In this document: positions 7,506-16,018 of the stretch, one piece after another | Layout of the letters: every line of letters begins with the position of its first letter | How positions within the stretch are numbered: the stretch's first letter is position 1 | DNA from: an uncultured Desulfovibrio sp. | Lineage (GTDB): Bacteria > Desulfobacterota > Desulfovibrionia > Desulfovibrionales > Desulfovibrionaceae | Assembly (NCBI RefSeq): GCF_949282365.1 | Contig: NZ_CASDOY010000022.1 | Coordinates: forward strand, 1-33,752 | Length of the DNA stretch: 33,752 nt | Direction: 5' to 3' | Translations under genes and position numbers: made by a program | Notes under the pieces: generated by a model | Told to the model about the DNA's origin: nothing | The model's database searches: none | The model's input: only the letters and a program-made list of their open reading frames with translations

Positions 7506-8257
7506 AAGATCATGTGACGCGCAGGCCGGGAGGGACGCCGGCACTGCCCCGGCGCAGGGACCTGCCGACGATATCGTCGCGCCTGGACTGGCGGCGCGGG
7601 GAGAGGGGGAGGCGCGGGGCAGGATGTGTGCCTGGCTCCATTCATCGCGCCGCAAGACCACGGAAAAGCCCACGATCCGACACGATGACACTGACCTGGT
7701 TCGAGCTTGCCCCGTCCACGGGATCCACTGGCGGCCCTGGCCAGGCACTGCGGGCAAAAGAGGCAGTTTTGCCCAGGCCTGTCCCTGCCCTCGGGACAGC
7801 CGTTCCGCCCCGCTATCCCGTACGAGCATCCAGATCGGCCTGCCCGCCACGGCATGCCGTCAGAAGCTAAAAAAGCGGCAGCCACCTGATCCGCTCTGGT
7901 CATTCCAGGATCTGGAACTCATGCCGGTTACGAAAACCTCAGCGGCAGGGGCAACGCCCGGTACCGGCCGGGGACGAAAGGCGTGCCGGAAGTAGTCTTG
8001 TCTGCAGGACTGCCACCGCAATAACTATGGATGGCAAGACGACTGGTTTGCATGTAGCATGACATGGCAACGACCTGCATCATGTACTGTTGCCGTAAAT
8101 CTTTTCTTCACATCATCAAAATAATATATACATGGCATATCCATACTGTCTTGCAGAACTGCGCTTTTTCACATCAATCCTTGCTGCTGTATAGCTTTTC
8201 TGATATACATCAGAAAAGCATCCACCTCCTGACCAAACATCCTGTAAGGAGATATGC
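7506..8257. other. Gap between nucleotidase and the cas operon
   Basis: About 750 bp. 7506-8060 is GC-rich with no convincing gene. From about 8090 the DNA becomes AT-rich and holds the cas promoter/operator region described separately. Short frames on both strands lack ribosome-binding sites and family similarity. Confidence 0.5.
8181..8219 (+). promoter_or_regulatory. Candidate cas promoter overlapped by a perfect 11-bp dyad operator
   Basis: TTGCTG (8181-8186), 17-nt spacer and TATACA (8204-8209) form a plausible promoter about 40 bp before cas3. A perfect inverted repeat, GCTTTTCTGAT (8194-8204) and ATCAGAAAAGC (8209-8219) with an ATAC centre, covers the -10. This placement suits a repressor that blocks RNA polymerase, or a leader hairpin. 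No transcription factor gene is adjacent. The dyad is certain, its role is inferred. Confidence 0.5.
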
Positions 8258-10603
8258 ATGTTGTATGCCCATACGCTGGCTGGTCATCCCAAAACAGACT
8301 GGCAGACCCTGCAGGAGCATTTGGAAAATGTCGGCGCTCTGGCCGCGGGCTTCGCCGCCGTCTTCGGGGCCTCCAGGACTGGCGCGGCCCTGGGCCTGAC
8401 CCACGATACCGGCAAAAGCAGCGCCTCCTTCCAGCACAGGCTTGAGGGCGGGCCGCGTGTCGATCATGCCACAGCGGGGGCCGTCCTCCTCGGACAACGC
8501 TGGGAAAAGGCTTCGTCCCCCCAGGCAGCGGCTCTGGGGATCATGCTCTCCCGTTTTCTGGCCTATCCCATCCTGGGGCATCACGGCGGCATGCCGGACA
8601 CGGGCTCCGATCATACGGACGGGCTTGAGCGTCGGCTTTCCCCCGCCTATGTCCGGGACCTGCCGCCCTGGGACGATGCGGCCGTCCCCCCTGTCGCATC
8701 CCCCATGGAAATCTACGGGGAGCTGCTCCCGCTCATCTGCCGTAACGGTCGCCATGCCGATCCCTTCCGCATCAGCTTTGCCTTGCGCATGCTGTTTTCC
8801 TGTCTTGTGGATGCCGACTACCTCGATACGGAAAACTTCTGCGCGCCCGACACGCATCAGCTCCGCCCCCCGGTCCCGGCCATTCCCCCCCTGGCCGCCC
8901 GCCTGGAGGCTTACCTGCGCGACAGGGGCTTCCTCCATGAGCACCGCGTCACTCTGGAACAGCTCGAGGCCTGTGCCGCCTCGATCTGCGGCAGCCAGGA
9001 ACGCAGGGCCGCCATCTCCCTGGCCCGGAGCTTCATCCGCGAGCAGTGCGAACAGTCCGCTGCCGCCGCCCCGGGACTGTTCTCGCTCACGGTCCCCACC
9101 GGAGGCGGCAAGACCCTGTCCTCTCTGTCCTTTGCGGTGGCGCATGCCGTGCGGCACGGTTTGCGCCGCATCATCTTCGTCGTGCCCTATACCAGCATCA
9201 TCGAGCAGAATGCCCAGATCTTCCGCGATGCTCTGGGCGAGGATATGGTCCTGGAGCACCACAGCAATTTCGTCCACCCCGACGAAAGCGACGCAGAAAA
9301 CCCGGCCGTCCTGCAATACCGGCTGAGTACGGAGAACTGGGAGGCGGCCGTCATCGTCACCACCTCGGTGCAGTTCTTTGAATCCCTGTTTTCCTGCAAG
9401 CCCTCCCGCTGCCGCAAGCTGCACAACATCGCCCGCAGCGTTGTCATCCTCGATGAAGTGCAGATGATCCCCGTGCCCTTCGTCACGCCCTGCGTGGAAG
9501 CCTTGCGCACCCTGGCCGGACACTACGGCACCAGCATCGTCCTCTGCACCGCCACCCAGCCCGCCCTGCTGCGCTCCGACGGCCTGCCCAACGGCTTCGA
9601 AGCGGCACAGGTCCGCAGCCTCGTCCCCGAGGCGGCCCTGCCGACCCTGTTCAGGATCTTTGAACGGGTGCGCACGACCTTTGAACCCCTGCTCACCGAT
9701 GCGGAGCTTGCCACGCGCCTGCTGGAGGAACGGCAGGTGCTCTGCATCCTGAACTCGCGCCGGCATGCCCGCACACTGTTCGGGCGCTGCGGCAAAGACG
9801 AGGCCCTGTTCCATCTCAGCGCCTGCATGACGCCCTGGCACCGCAGCCGCACGCTGCAGACCATCCGGCAACGGCTGGAGCAGGACCTGCCTTGCCGCGT
9901 CATCAGCACCTCGCTCATCGAATGCGGCGTGGACATCAGCTTCCCCGTGGTCTACCGCGAACGCAACGGCCTTGACGTCATCGCCCAGTCCGCGGGCCGC
10001 TGCAACAGGGATGGCGAGCGGACCTGCGGTGAGGTCCATGTTTTCGACGGCGAACAGCCACCCTCTCCCCGGGCTGCGGACCTGAACCGCAGGCGCGAGG
10101 CCTGCGCCCGCGTGCAGGATGTTCCCGATCTGTTCGGGCCCGAAAACATCCGGCACTATTTCCAGGCCTTGTATGGCCAGCCGGAACTGCTTGACGAACA
10201 CGGCATCCTGAAAAAAATGGAACTCATCACCTCCGCCAATGCCGGACTGGACCCGCGCTTCCACCGCATCCCCAAGCTGAACGTGGATTTTGCCGGCATC
10301 GACAAGGCCTTCCAGTTCATCGACAGCCAGACGGAAAGCGTGGTCATCGAATCGCAGCTGCCGGAAGATGTCCGCGTCCTCCTGCGCGGCCGGGAACGGC
10401 TCCCTTCCCGGCTGTTCCGCAGGCTGCAGCAGTACAGCGTGCAGGTCTACCGCTGGGAACTGGATGCCATGGCGCGGGCCGGGCGCATCGAATGCCTCCA
10501 CGGCTGTGTGCAGCTGCTCAGCGGCGGCACGGGCTACAGCGAGGACACCGGCCTGGATGCAGTCATGGCGGAAGGGATCTCCTCGGCGGAGCTGGTTTTT
10601 TGA
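8258..10603 (+). CDS. cas3: CRISPR-associated helicase/nuclease Cas3, type I-C
   Basis: Cas3 is recruited by target-bound Cascade, unwinds the non-target strand in an ATP-dependent way and degrades it. The 781 residues carry an N-terminal HD nuclease domain (HDTGK at 49-53; GHHGGMPD further on) fused to a superfamily 2 helicase: Walker A TGGGKT (281-286), Walker B DEVQ (399-402), motif III TATQ (431-434) and motif VI SAGRCNRDGE. The HD-then-helicase order and length are normal for type I-C. Start ATG 8258 has TAAGGAG upstream. It is the first gene of the cas operon; cas5c follows after 57 bp. All key residues seen are intact, so the enzyme should be active. A very long open frame on the opposite strand here is a composition shadow. 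Confidence 0.97.
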   Translation: MLYAHTLAGHPKTDWQTLQEHLENVGALAAGFAAVFGASRTGAALGLTHDTGKSSASFQHRLEGGPRVDHATAGAVLLGQRWEKASSPQAAALGIMLSRFLAYPILGHHGGMPDTGSDHTDGLERRLSPAYVRDLPPWDDAAVPPVASPMEIYGELLPLICRNGRHADPFRISFALRMLFSCLVDADYLDTENFCAPDTHQLRPPVPAIPPLAARLEAYLRDRGFLHEHRVTLEQLEACAASICGSQERRAAISLARSFIREQCEQSAAAAPGLFSLTVPTGGGKTLSSLSFAVAHAVRHGLRRIIFVVPYTSIIEQNAQIFRDALGEDMVLEHHSNFVHPDESDAENPAVLQYRLSTENWEAAVIVTTSVQFFESLFSCKPSRCRKLHNIARSVVILDEVQMIPVPFVTPCVEALRTLAGHYGTSIVLCTATQPALLRSDGLPNGFEAAQVRSLVPEAALPTLFRIFERVRTTFEPLLTDAELATRLLEERQVLCILNSRRHARTLFGRCGKDEALFHLSACMTPWHRSRTLQTIRQRLEQDLPCRVISTSLIECGVDISFPVVYRERNGLDVIAQSAGRCNRDGERTCGEVHVFDGEQPPSPRAADLNRRREACARVQDVPDLFGPENIRHYFQALYGQPELLDEHGILKKMELITSANAGLDPRFHRIPKLNVDFAGIDKAFQFIDSQTESVVIESQLPEDVRVLLRGRERLPSRLFRRLQQYSVQVYRWELDAMARAGRIECLHGCVQLLSGGTGYSEDTGLDAVMAEGISSAELVF

Positions 10604-10660
10604 TCCGCCGCCCCGCCGGGGCAGGCTCCCGGCAAGGATAGTCAACCAAAGGAGGCTCCC

Positions 10661-11329
10661 ATGATCGGAGTCAGATTGCGGGTCAGAGGTGAATATGCCC
10701 TGTTCACCCGCCCGGAAAACAAGGGGGAACGCTGCAGTTACGACGTCCCCACGCCTTCGGCGATGCGCGGCATCCTTGAGGCCATACACTGGAAGCCGGC
10801 CATCCGCTGGATCGTGGACAGGATCCATGTCCTGAACCCCATCGTTTTCGACAGCATCCGGCGCAACGAGGTCTCGGAGAAAGGCCCCAGCGTGAAAAGC
10901 GTCAAAAATGCGGCAAAGAACGGTACGCCCCTGTATCTGTTCGCCGACGAATGCCGCCAGCAACGGGCCACCCTGCTGCTGCGCCATGTGGACTATGTCA
11001 TCGAAGCCCACTTCGAGATGACGGACAAAGCCGGCCCGTCGGACAACGAAGGCAAACATATCGACATCTTCCGGCGGCGCGCACGGAATGGAGAGTGCTT
11101 CCAGCAGCCTTGTCTGGGCTGCCGCGAATTCCCCGCCTATTTTGCGCTTCTGGAAGAAGGCGACGACATGCCTGTCTCCAGCCTGGCCAACGATGCGTCG
11201 CGCGATCTCGGCTACATGCTGTACGACATCGACTATGCCCACGGCATGAAGCCCCTGTTCTATCGCCCGCGGCTGGAACAGGGCGTCATCGATGTGGCCC
11301 GCTGGAAAAGGGAAACGCTATGTATCTGA
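10661..11329 (+). CDS. cas5c: Cas5c (Cas5d), crRNA-processing Cascade subunit
   Basis: In type I-C, which lacks Cas6, Cas5c is the endonuclease that cuts pre-crRNA below the repeat hairpin and then caps the 5' handle in Cascade. The 222-residue protein starts IGVRLRVRGEYALFTRPE, the RAMP-like beta strand typical of this family, and includes the signature YDVPTPSAMRGILEAI. The Lys/His-containing central region fits the known catalytic area, but the exact active residues were not aligned. GGAGG at 10651-10655 sets the start. The stop (11327-11329) overlaps the cas8c start by 10 bp, indicating translational coupling. Confidence 0.95.
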   Translation: MIGVRLRVRGEYALFTRPENKGERCSYDVPTPSAMRGILEAIHWKPAIRWIVDRIHVLNPIVFDSIRRNEVSEKGPSVKSVKNAAKNGTPLYLFADECRQQRATLLLRHVDYVIEAHFEMTDKAGPSDNEGKHIDIFRRRARNGECFQQPCLGCREFPAYFALLEEGDDMPVSSLANDASRDLGYMLYDIDYAHGMKPLFYRPRLEQGVIDVARWKRETLCI

Positions 11330-13041
11330 CCGAACTGTACCGCTTCTACGAACGCATGACGCGGGATCCCGAATCCGGCATGCCGCCCGAAGGCATGAGC
11401 GCCGAAGCCATCCACTTTGCGCTGGTCATTGCCGACGACGGCAGACTGAAAGCCGTGCGCGACCTGCGCGACAGCAAGGGCAAGCCCCTGAGGCGCTTCG
11501 TGCCGGCAGCGGTGAAGCGCACCTCGACCAAGGCGGCTCCCAATTTTCTCTGGGACAACACCAGCTATGTACTCGGCGTGGACAGCAAGGACAATCCAGC
11601 GTTCACTGCCAAGAAATACGCATCGTTCCGCACAGTCCACCGCGCCCTGTGCGCGGATTGCCCGGACGGGCACGCTCGCGCCCTGCTGTCCTTCCTCGAC
11701 CGCTGGACACCGGACATGTTCGCGGCACTCGATGAACGGGATGCCCTGCTGGATGCCAATGTGGTCTTCCAGCTTGAGGGGGAAGAGGGCTTCCTGCACG
11801 AGCACAGGCCATTGCAGGACATCTGGCTGGATTCGCTTGGCCTGCAGGAGGGCCCCCGGGGACAATGCCTGATCACGGGTGACGAGGGGACCATCCTGAA
11901 AGTCCATCCGGCCATACGCAACGTCACCGGTGCCAAGGCCGAGTCGGCCCTCATCTCCTTCAATTGCCACTCGTTTGAGTCCTTCGGCAAGGAACAGAGC
12001 GAGAACGCCCCTGTCAGCCCGCGCGCGGCTCGCGGTTATGCCACGGCCCTGAACTATTTGCTCCAGAAAGAGCACCGGCAGATGGTTCGCCTTGGCGAAG
12101 ACAGCATCGTTTTCTGGACAGAGAAGGCCTGCGCGGAAGAGTCTCTGCTCGGAGCCCTGTTCGACGGCCTCGATGCCGGGGAGCAGACGCAGGACAGCGC
12201 GCTGCTGCGCAAGCTCCGCGGCCTGCTGACCGCCATGGCCTGCGGGCAGCCCGTCAGCGAAGAAGCGGGCATAGACAGCAGCGTGCGCTTCTTCGTGCTC
12301 GGCCTTGCTCCCAATGCGGCCCGGCTGGGCATCCGGTTCTGGGTCACTGATACCTTTGGCAACCTGCTCCGGCGTTTCGGCCGCTGGTACCATGATCTGA
12401 GCATCGAACGCCGCCAGGACGGCGACCCGGAACACCCTGCCCTGTGGCAGCTGCTGCGGGATCTCGCCCCTCTGCAAAAATCTGAAAACATCCCGCCCGT
12501 GCTCGGCGGACAGCTGCTGCGCAGCATCCTGCTGGGACGCGCCTGGCCGCAAAGCATGTACACCGCGGCCCTGCAGCGCATCCACGCAGACAAGCACGTC
12601 ACCTATTACCGGGCCGCGCTCATCAAGGCCCATCTTTGCGATACCACAGAAAAAGGAGCGACCATGTCACTGGACAGGGATGAACAGAACCAGGGCTACA
12701 GGCTCGGACGCCTGTTCGCGGTATTGGAAAAAGCCCAGAACGACGCGCTGGGCAAGGTGAACGCCCCGCTCCGGGAACGCTACATCGGCGCGGCCTCGGC
12801 GCGCCCCGGCCTGGTGTTCCCGCAGCTGTTGAAGACGGCCCAGTTCCACGTCTCCAAAAGTGCCAAGCAGCGCGCCGGCTATGACGTCCTTTTTTCCCGG
12901 CTGGTGGGCGAGATCATGGACGGCATGACGGTCTTCCCGCCCATCCTCTCGCTGGAGGACCAGGGCCGCTTCATGCTGGGCTACTATCATCAGAACAACG
13001 CACTCTATCAAAAAAAGACGGCTGACGACGCCGAAGAATAA
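11320..13041 (+). CDS. cas8c: Cas8c (Csd1), large subunit of type I-C Cascade
   Basis: Cas8c recognises the PAM and helps open target DNA in the I-C surveillance complex. The protein is 573 residues from MYLTELYRFYERM, with DLRDSKGKPLRRFVPA and WDNTSYVLGVDSKD near the N-terminus as in Csd1 proteins. ATG 11320 lies inside the end of cas5c (10-bp overlap), preceded by AAAAGGGAAA. An upstream in-frame ATG at 10951 would sit deep inside cas5c and is rejected. The last 125 codons double as the separate small subunit Cas11c through an internal start. cas7c follows after 11 bp. The identity is secure from sequence and gene order. Confidence 0.95.
   Translation: MYLTELYRFYERMTRDPESGMPPEGMSAEAIHFALVIADDGRLKAVRDLRDSKGKPLRRFVPAAVKRTSTKAAPNFLWDNTSYVLGVDSKDNPAFTAKKYASFRTVHRALCADCPDGHARALLSFLDRWTPDMFAALDERDALLDANVVFQLEGEEGFLHEHRPLQDIWLDSLGLQEGPRGQCLITGDEGTILKVHPAIRNVTGAKAESALISFNCHSFESFGKEQSENAPVSPRAARGYATALNYLLQKEHRQMVRLGEDSIVFWTEKACAEESLLGALFDGLDAGEQTQDSALLRKLRGLLTAMACGQPVSEEAGIDSSVRFFVLGLAPNAARLGIRFWVTDTFGNLLRRFGRWYHDLSIERRQDGDPEHPALWQLLRDLAPLQKSENIPPVLGGQLLRSILLGRAWPQSMYTAALQRIHADKHVTYYRAALIKAHLCDTTEKGATMSLDRDEQNQGYRLGRLFAVLEKAQNDALGKVNAPLRERYIGAASARPGLVFPQLLKTAQFHVSKSAKQRAGYDVLFSRLVGEIMDGMTVFPPILSLEDQGRFMLGYYHQNNALYQKKTADDAEE
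12653..12658 (+). promoter_or_regulatory. Internal Shine-Dalgarno for cas11c inside cas8c
   Basis: AAGGAG lies 5 nt before the in-frame ATG at 12664, in the context AGAAAAAGGAGCGACCATG. It is as strong as the sites of the other genes in the operon and decides the internal start. Confidence 0.85.
12664..13041 (+). CDS. cas11c: Cas11c small subunit, translated from inside cas8c
   Basis: In type I-C systems the small subunit that lines the belly of Cascade is known to be made from an internal start within cas8c. Here ATG 12664 (Met449 of Cas8c) follows a strong internal AAGGAG and gives a 125-residue, helix-rich, Lys/Arg-rich protein beginning MSLDRDEQNQGYRLGRLFAV and ending at the shared stop. 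Size and position match the known arrangement. It would bind crRNA/target DNA in several copies and is needed for full interference. Expression is not proven by sequence alone, but the ribosome-binding site is hard to explain otherwise. Confidence 0.85.
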   Translation: MSLDRDEQNQGYRLGRLFAVLEKAQNDALGKVNAPLRERYIGAASARPGLVFPQLLKTAQFHVSKSAKQRAGYDVLFSRLVGEIMDGMTVFPPILSLEDQGRFMLGYYHQNNALYQKKTADDAEE

Positions 13042-13052
13042 GGAGAACTGCC

Positions 13053-13910
13053 ATGCCCGCCATCACGCATCGTTATGATTTTGTACTTTTCTTCGACGTG
13101 GAGAACGGCAACCCCAACGGCGATCCCGACGCCGGCAACATGCCCCGCATCGATCCCGAGACCGGCCTTGGACTGGTGACGGACGTCTGCCTCAAGCGCA
13201 AGGTGCGCAACTATGTGGAACTGGCCAAGGAAGGGGACACCGGTTACCGCATCTATGTGCAGGAAAAAGCCGTGCTCAACCAGAAGAACCAGGAAGCCTA
13301 CACGGCCCTGTCGCTGAAGGCGGAACCCAAAAGGCTGCCCAAAAAGCCTGACGACGCCCGCGCCGTCACGGCCTGGATGTGTGAAAACTTTTTCGACATC
13401 CGTACCTTCGGCGCTGTCATGAGCACGGAAGTGAACTGCGGTCAGGTACGCGGCCCGGTGCAGCTGACCTTTGCCCGCAGCGTGGAGCCCGTCGTCCCTG
13501 CCGAGGTGAGCATCACGCGCATGGCCGTGACCAATGAGAAAGACCTGGAAAAAGAACGTACCATGGGCCGCAAGTTCATCGTACCTTACGGCCTGTACCG
13601 GGCGGAAGGCTTTGTTTCCGTCCCGCTGGCGGAAAAGACCGGCTTTTCCGACACAGACCTCAACCTGTTGTGGGAAGCACTCATCAACATGTTCGAACAT
13701 GACCATTCAGCGGCGCGCGGCAAGATGGGCTCGCGCAAGCTGTTCGTCTTCAGGCATGACAAGCGCATGGGCAACGCGCCCGCGCAAAAGCTGTTCGACA
13801 TGGTGCGCTGCCGCCGCGTGACCGAAGGCCCGGCCCGCGGCTTTGCTGATTATGCCGTCACGCTGGAAGGCGCCTGCCCCGACGGCGTCAGCGTGGAAGA
13901 ACGGCTGTAG
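13053..13910 (+). CDS. cas7c: Cas7c (Csd2), crRNA-binding backbone of Cascade
   Basis: Cas7c polymerises along the crRNA spacer to form the Cascade backbone. The 285-residue protein has the conserved N-terminal core FDVENGNPNGDPDAGNMPR, then VTDVCLKRKVRNYV and the FDIRTFGAVMS motif typical of Csd2. AAGGAG (13040-13045) overlaps the end of cas8c/cas11c and precedes ATG 13053. cas4 starts 2 bp after its stop. Length and motifs are normal. Confidence 0.96.
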   Translation: MPAITHRYDFVLFFDVENGNPNGDPDAGNMPRIDPETGLGLVTDVCLKRKVRNYVELAKEGDTGYRIYVQEKAVLNQKNQEAYTALSLKAEPKRLPKKPDDARAVTAWMCENFFDIRTFGAVMSTEVNCGQVRGPVQLTFARSVEPVVPAEVSITRMAVTNEKDLEKERTMGRKFIVPYGLYRAEGFVSVPLAEKTGFSDTDLNLLWEALINMFEHDHSAARGKMGSRKLFVFRHDKRMGNAPAQKLFDMVRCRRVTEGPARGFADYAVTLEGACPDGVSVEERL

Positions 13911-13912
13911 CC

Positions 13913-14527
13913 ATGGATGACATCCTGCTGTCCGCCCTGCAGCATTACGCTGTCTGTCCCCGCCAGTGCGCCCTCATCCATATGGAGCAGGTCTGGGCAG
14001 AAAACGAACTCACCGCTGCGGGGCGCCTGTTGCACGAATCCGTCCACAGCGGTGAGACGCGGACGCGGGATGGCGTACGGATCGTCACCGCCCTTGAACT
14101 CCGTTCCGCGCGGCTGGGGCTCCGCGGCAGATCAGATGCCGTGGAGCTCCACCGTGACGGCCGGCAGTGGCGGCCCTATCCGGTGGAATACAAAAAAGGC
14201 TCCCCGCACGGGGACTGCCCGGCGGACAGCATACAGCTCTGCGGGCAGGCCCTGTGCCTGGAAGAGATGTTCCATACGAACATCCCCGAAGGGGCCCTGT
14301 ACTATGGCACGCCCCACCGCCGCACAGTGGTGCGGTTCACTTCCGGGCTCCGGGAAAAGACGGAACAGACCGTCGCGGCCGTGCGGGAGATGCTGGCAGG
14401 CGGCCTGCTGCCGCCCGCGCAAAAAGGCGCTGTCTGCGCTTCCTGCTCGCTCGCCGGGCACTGCATGCCCGGCTCCCCGCCGACAGTTGCCGCCTATCTG
14501 GACACGCTTTGCGAGGAGGAAGAATGA
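13913..14527 (+). CDS. cas4: Cas4, RecB-like Fe-S nuclease for spacer acquisition
   Basis: Cas4 trims prespacers and helps select PAM-bearing ends for Cas1-Cas2. The 204-residue protein shows the N-terminal Cys (CPRQC) and the C-terminal Cys cluster (CASCSLAGHC) expected to hold a 4Fe-4S cluster, and RecB nuclease motifs GRSDAVE, PVEYKKG and QLCGQALCLEE. ATG 13913 is 2 bp after the cas7c stop without its own clear ribosome-binding site, so translation is probably coupled. Its last bases overlap cas1 (ATGA). All motifs look intact. Confidence 0.96.
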   Translation: MDDILLSALQHYAVCPRQCALIHMEQVWAENELTAAGRLLHESVHSGETRTRDGVRIVTALELRSARLGLRGRSDAVELHRDGRQWRPYPVEYKKGSPHGDCPADSIQLCGQALCLEEMFHTNIPEGALYYGTPHRRTVVRFTSGLREKTEQTVAAVREMLAGGLLPPAQKGAVCASCSLAGHCMPGSPPTVAAYLDTLCEEEE

Positions 14528-15549
14528 AGCGCCATCTGAACACCTTGTTCGTCACCACGCCGGACACCTGGCTTTCCAAACAGGGGGAATGCGTCGAACT
14601 GCATCGGGATGGCGAGCGCCTGGGGACCATCCCCCTGCACACGCTCCAGTCCATAGCCTGCTTCGGTCGTGTGAGCTGCAGCCCGTACCTGCTGGAGCAT
14701 TGCGCGGCGCTGGGCGTCACGGTCTCCTGGTTTTCAGAGAGTGGCCGTTTCATGGCCTCCGTCCAGGGCCCGACACGCGGCAACGTCCTGCTGCGCAGGG
14801 CCCAGTACCGCGCCGCGGACGATCCCCGGCAAAGCGCGGCTCTTGCCCGTTCCTTTCTGATCGGGAAGGTCGCCAACAGCAGGACCATCCTCATGCGCCA
14901 GGCGCGTAGCACTCCCGCGCCCGCACTCTCCTCGTCCGTCGCGGCCCTGGGCCGCAGCCTTGGGCAGCTCCGCCATGAGGACGATGCGGATGTCCTGCGG
15001 GGTCTGGAAGGCGATGCCGCCCGAACATACTTTGAGACCTTGGACCACCTCATCCGGCCGCAATGCCGTGCCGCGGGCATGAGCTTTGAAAAAAGGAGCC
15101 GCCGGCCGCCCCTAAACGAGGTGAACTGCCTGCTTTCCTTCCTCTACACCCTGCTGGCTCACGATATCCGCAGCGCTCTCGAAAGCGTCGGCCTGGACCC
15201 GGCCGTGGGCTTCCTCCACCGCGAACGCCCCGGGCGGGCGAGCCTGGCGCTGGACATGATGGAGGAGTTCCGCCCCTATCTCGCCGACAGACTGGCCCTG
15301 TCGCTCATCAACCGCCAGCAACTGACGGTAAAGGATTTCCTGCGCGAGGACGGCGGCGCGGTGACCATGAAGGAAAAAAGCCGCAAAAAAGTCATCATCG
15401 CCTGGCAGGACAGGAAAAAAGAGGAGATCGTGCATCCCTTCCTCAATGAGCGCATGGCCGCAGGCCTTGTTTTTTTCATCCAGGCCCGGCTCCTGGCCAG
15501 AGTGCTCCGCCATGATCTGGATGCTTATCCCCCGTTCGTCGTGAGGTAA
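14524..15549 (+). CDS. cas1: Cas1 integrase
   Basis: Cas1 with Cas2 inserts new spacers at the leader end of the array. The 341-residue protein begins MKRHLNTLFVTTPDTWLSK, and the predicted metal ligands are present: Glu162 (LEGDAARTYF), His232 (LHRERPGR) and the acidic pair Asp244/Glu247 in LALDMMEEFRP. ATG 14524 overlaps the cas4 stop by 4 bp, and GAGGAAG upstream serves as ribosome-binding site. cas2 begins 2 bp after the stop. The length is normal for type I-C Cas1, so adaptation should be functional. Confidence 0.97.
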   Translation: MKRHLNTLFVTTPDTWLSKQGECVELHRDGERLGTIPLHTLQSIACFGRVSCSPYLLEHCAALGVTVSWFSESGRFMASVQGPTRGNVLLRRAQYRAADDPRQSAALARSFLIGKVANSRTILMRQARSTPAPALSSSVAALGRSLGQLRHEDDADVLRGLEGDAARTYFETLDHLIRPQCRAAGMSFEKRSRRPPLNEVNCLLSFLYTLLAHDIRSALESVGLDPAVGFLHRERPGRASLALDMMEEFRPYLADRLALSLINRQQLTVKDFLREDGGAVTMKEKSRKKVIIAWQDRKKEEIVHPFLNERMAAGLVFFIQARLLARVLRHDLDAYPPFVVR

Positions 15550-15551
15550 AC

Positions 15552-15842
15552 ATGCTGGTGCTCATAAGCTATGACGTGAATACGGAAGATGGTGCGGGCA
15601 AACGCAGACTGCGCCGTATAGCCAAACTCTGTGCGGACTGGGGACAGCGAGTACAATTCTCCGTTTTTGAATGCCTGCTCGATAATGCCCAGTGGCAGCG
15701 CCTGCGGGCGCGCCTCTTGGACGAGATGGACCCGCAACGCGATAGCCTTCGTTTTTATTTCTTGGGCAAACAGTGGCATACCAAAATCGAGCATATCGGG
15801 ATCAAGGCCGCCTACGACCCTGAAGGGCCATTGATCTTCTGA
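15552..15842 (+). CDS. cas2: Cas2, structural partner of Cas1
   Basis: A 96-residue Cas2 with the ferredoxin-like first strand MLVLISYDVNTED, the conserved RLRRIAKLCADWGQRVQFSVFE segment in pieces, and a C-terminal strand ending EGPLIF. It bridges two Cas1 dimers during integration. It is the last cas gene; the CRISPR leader follows directly. GTGAGG upstream is a weak site and coupling to cas1 is likely. Confidence 0.96.
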   Translation: MLVLISYDVNTEDGAGKRRLRRIAKLCADWGQRVQFSVFECLLDNAQWQRLRARLLDEMDPQRDSLRFYFLGKQWHTKIEHIGIKAAYDPEGPLIF

Positions 15843-16018
15843 GCGAGGACCTCCATGGGGCGGAATTTCAAGGCAGGTCCTCGATGATGGCAATAGACTA
15901 AAATCATGTATTTTTTTGACAACAAGCACTCCTATGCCACCACTGCGGGATCCGTGGGCGCACGTTTTCGAAAATACACTGACAACAACTCGGAGTTATT
16001 GGATAATCATCTCTAACA
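15843..16018 (+). promoter_or_regulatory. CRISPR leader
   Basis: This 176-bp segment lies between cas2 and the first perfect repeat, is more AT-rich than its surroundings, and is at the end opposite the decayed repeats, as expected for a leader. It starts with a stem, CGAGGACCT (15844-15852) and AGGTCCTCG (15875-15883), just past the cas2 stop, and contains the array promoter at 15979-16007. Confidence 0.85.
15979..16007 (+). promoter_or_regulatory. Array promoter in the leader
   Basis: CTGACA (15979-15984; 5 of 6), 17-nt spacer, GATAAT (16002-16007; 5 of 6). The predicted transcript start is near 16014, only a few bases before the first repeat at 16019, so pre-crRNA would begin almost with repeat 1. 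Confidence 0.65.

Noticed and set aside
5889..7850. A 653-codon minus-strand frame across the nucleotidase gene
   Set aside because: It mirrors the nucleotidase reading frame and has no start signal or domain.
7433..7903. A minus-strand frame with CLFCPQC in the gap before the cas operon
   Set aside because: It overlaps the end of the nucleotidase gene, has no start signal and no other conserved feature.
8210..11242. A 1010-codon open frame on the minus strand across cas3 and cas5c
   Set aside because: It is antisense to two certain cas genes, has no recognisable domain, and is explained by high GC at third codon positions.
15843..15883. The stem-loop after cas2 as a terminator
   Set aside because: The loop is 22 nt and no T-run follows the stem, so it is reported only as part of the leader.
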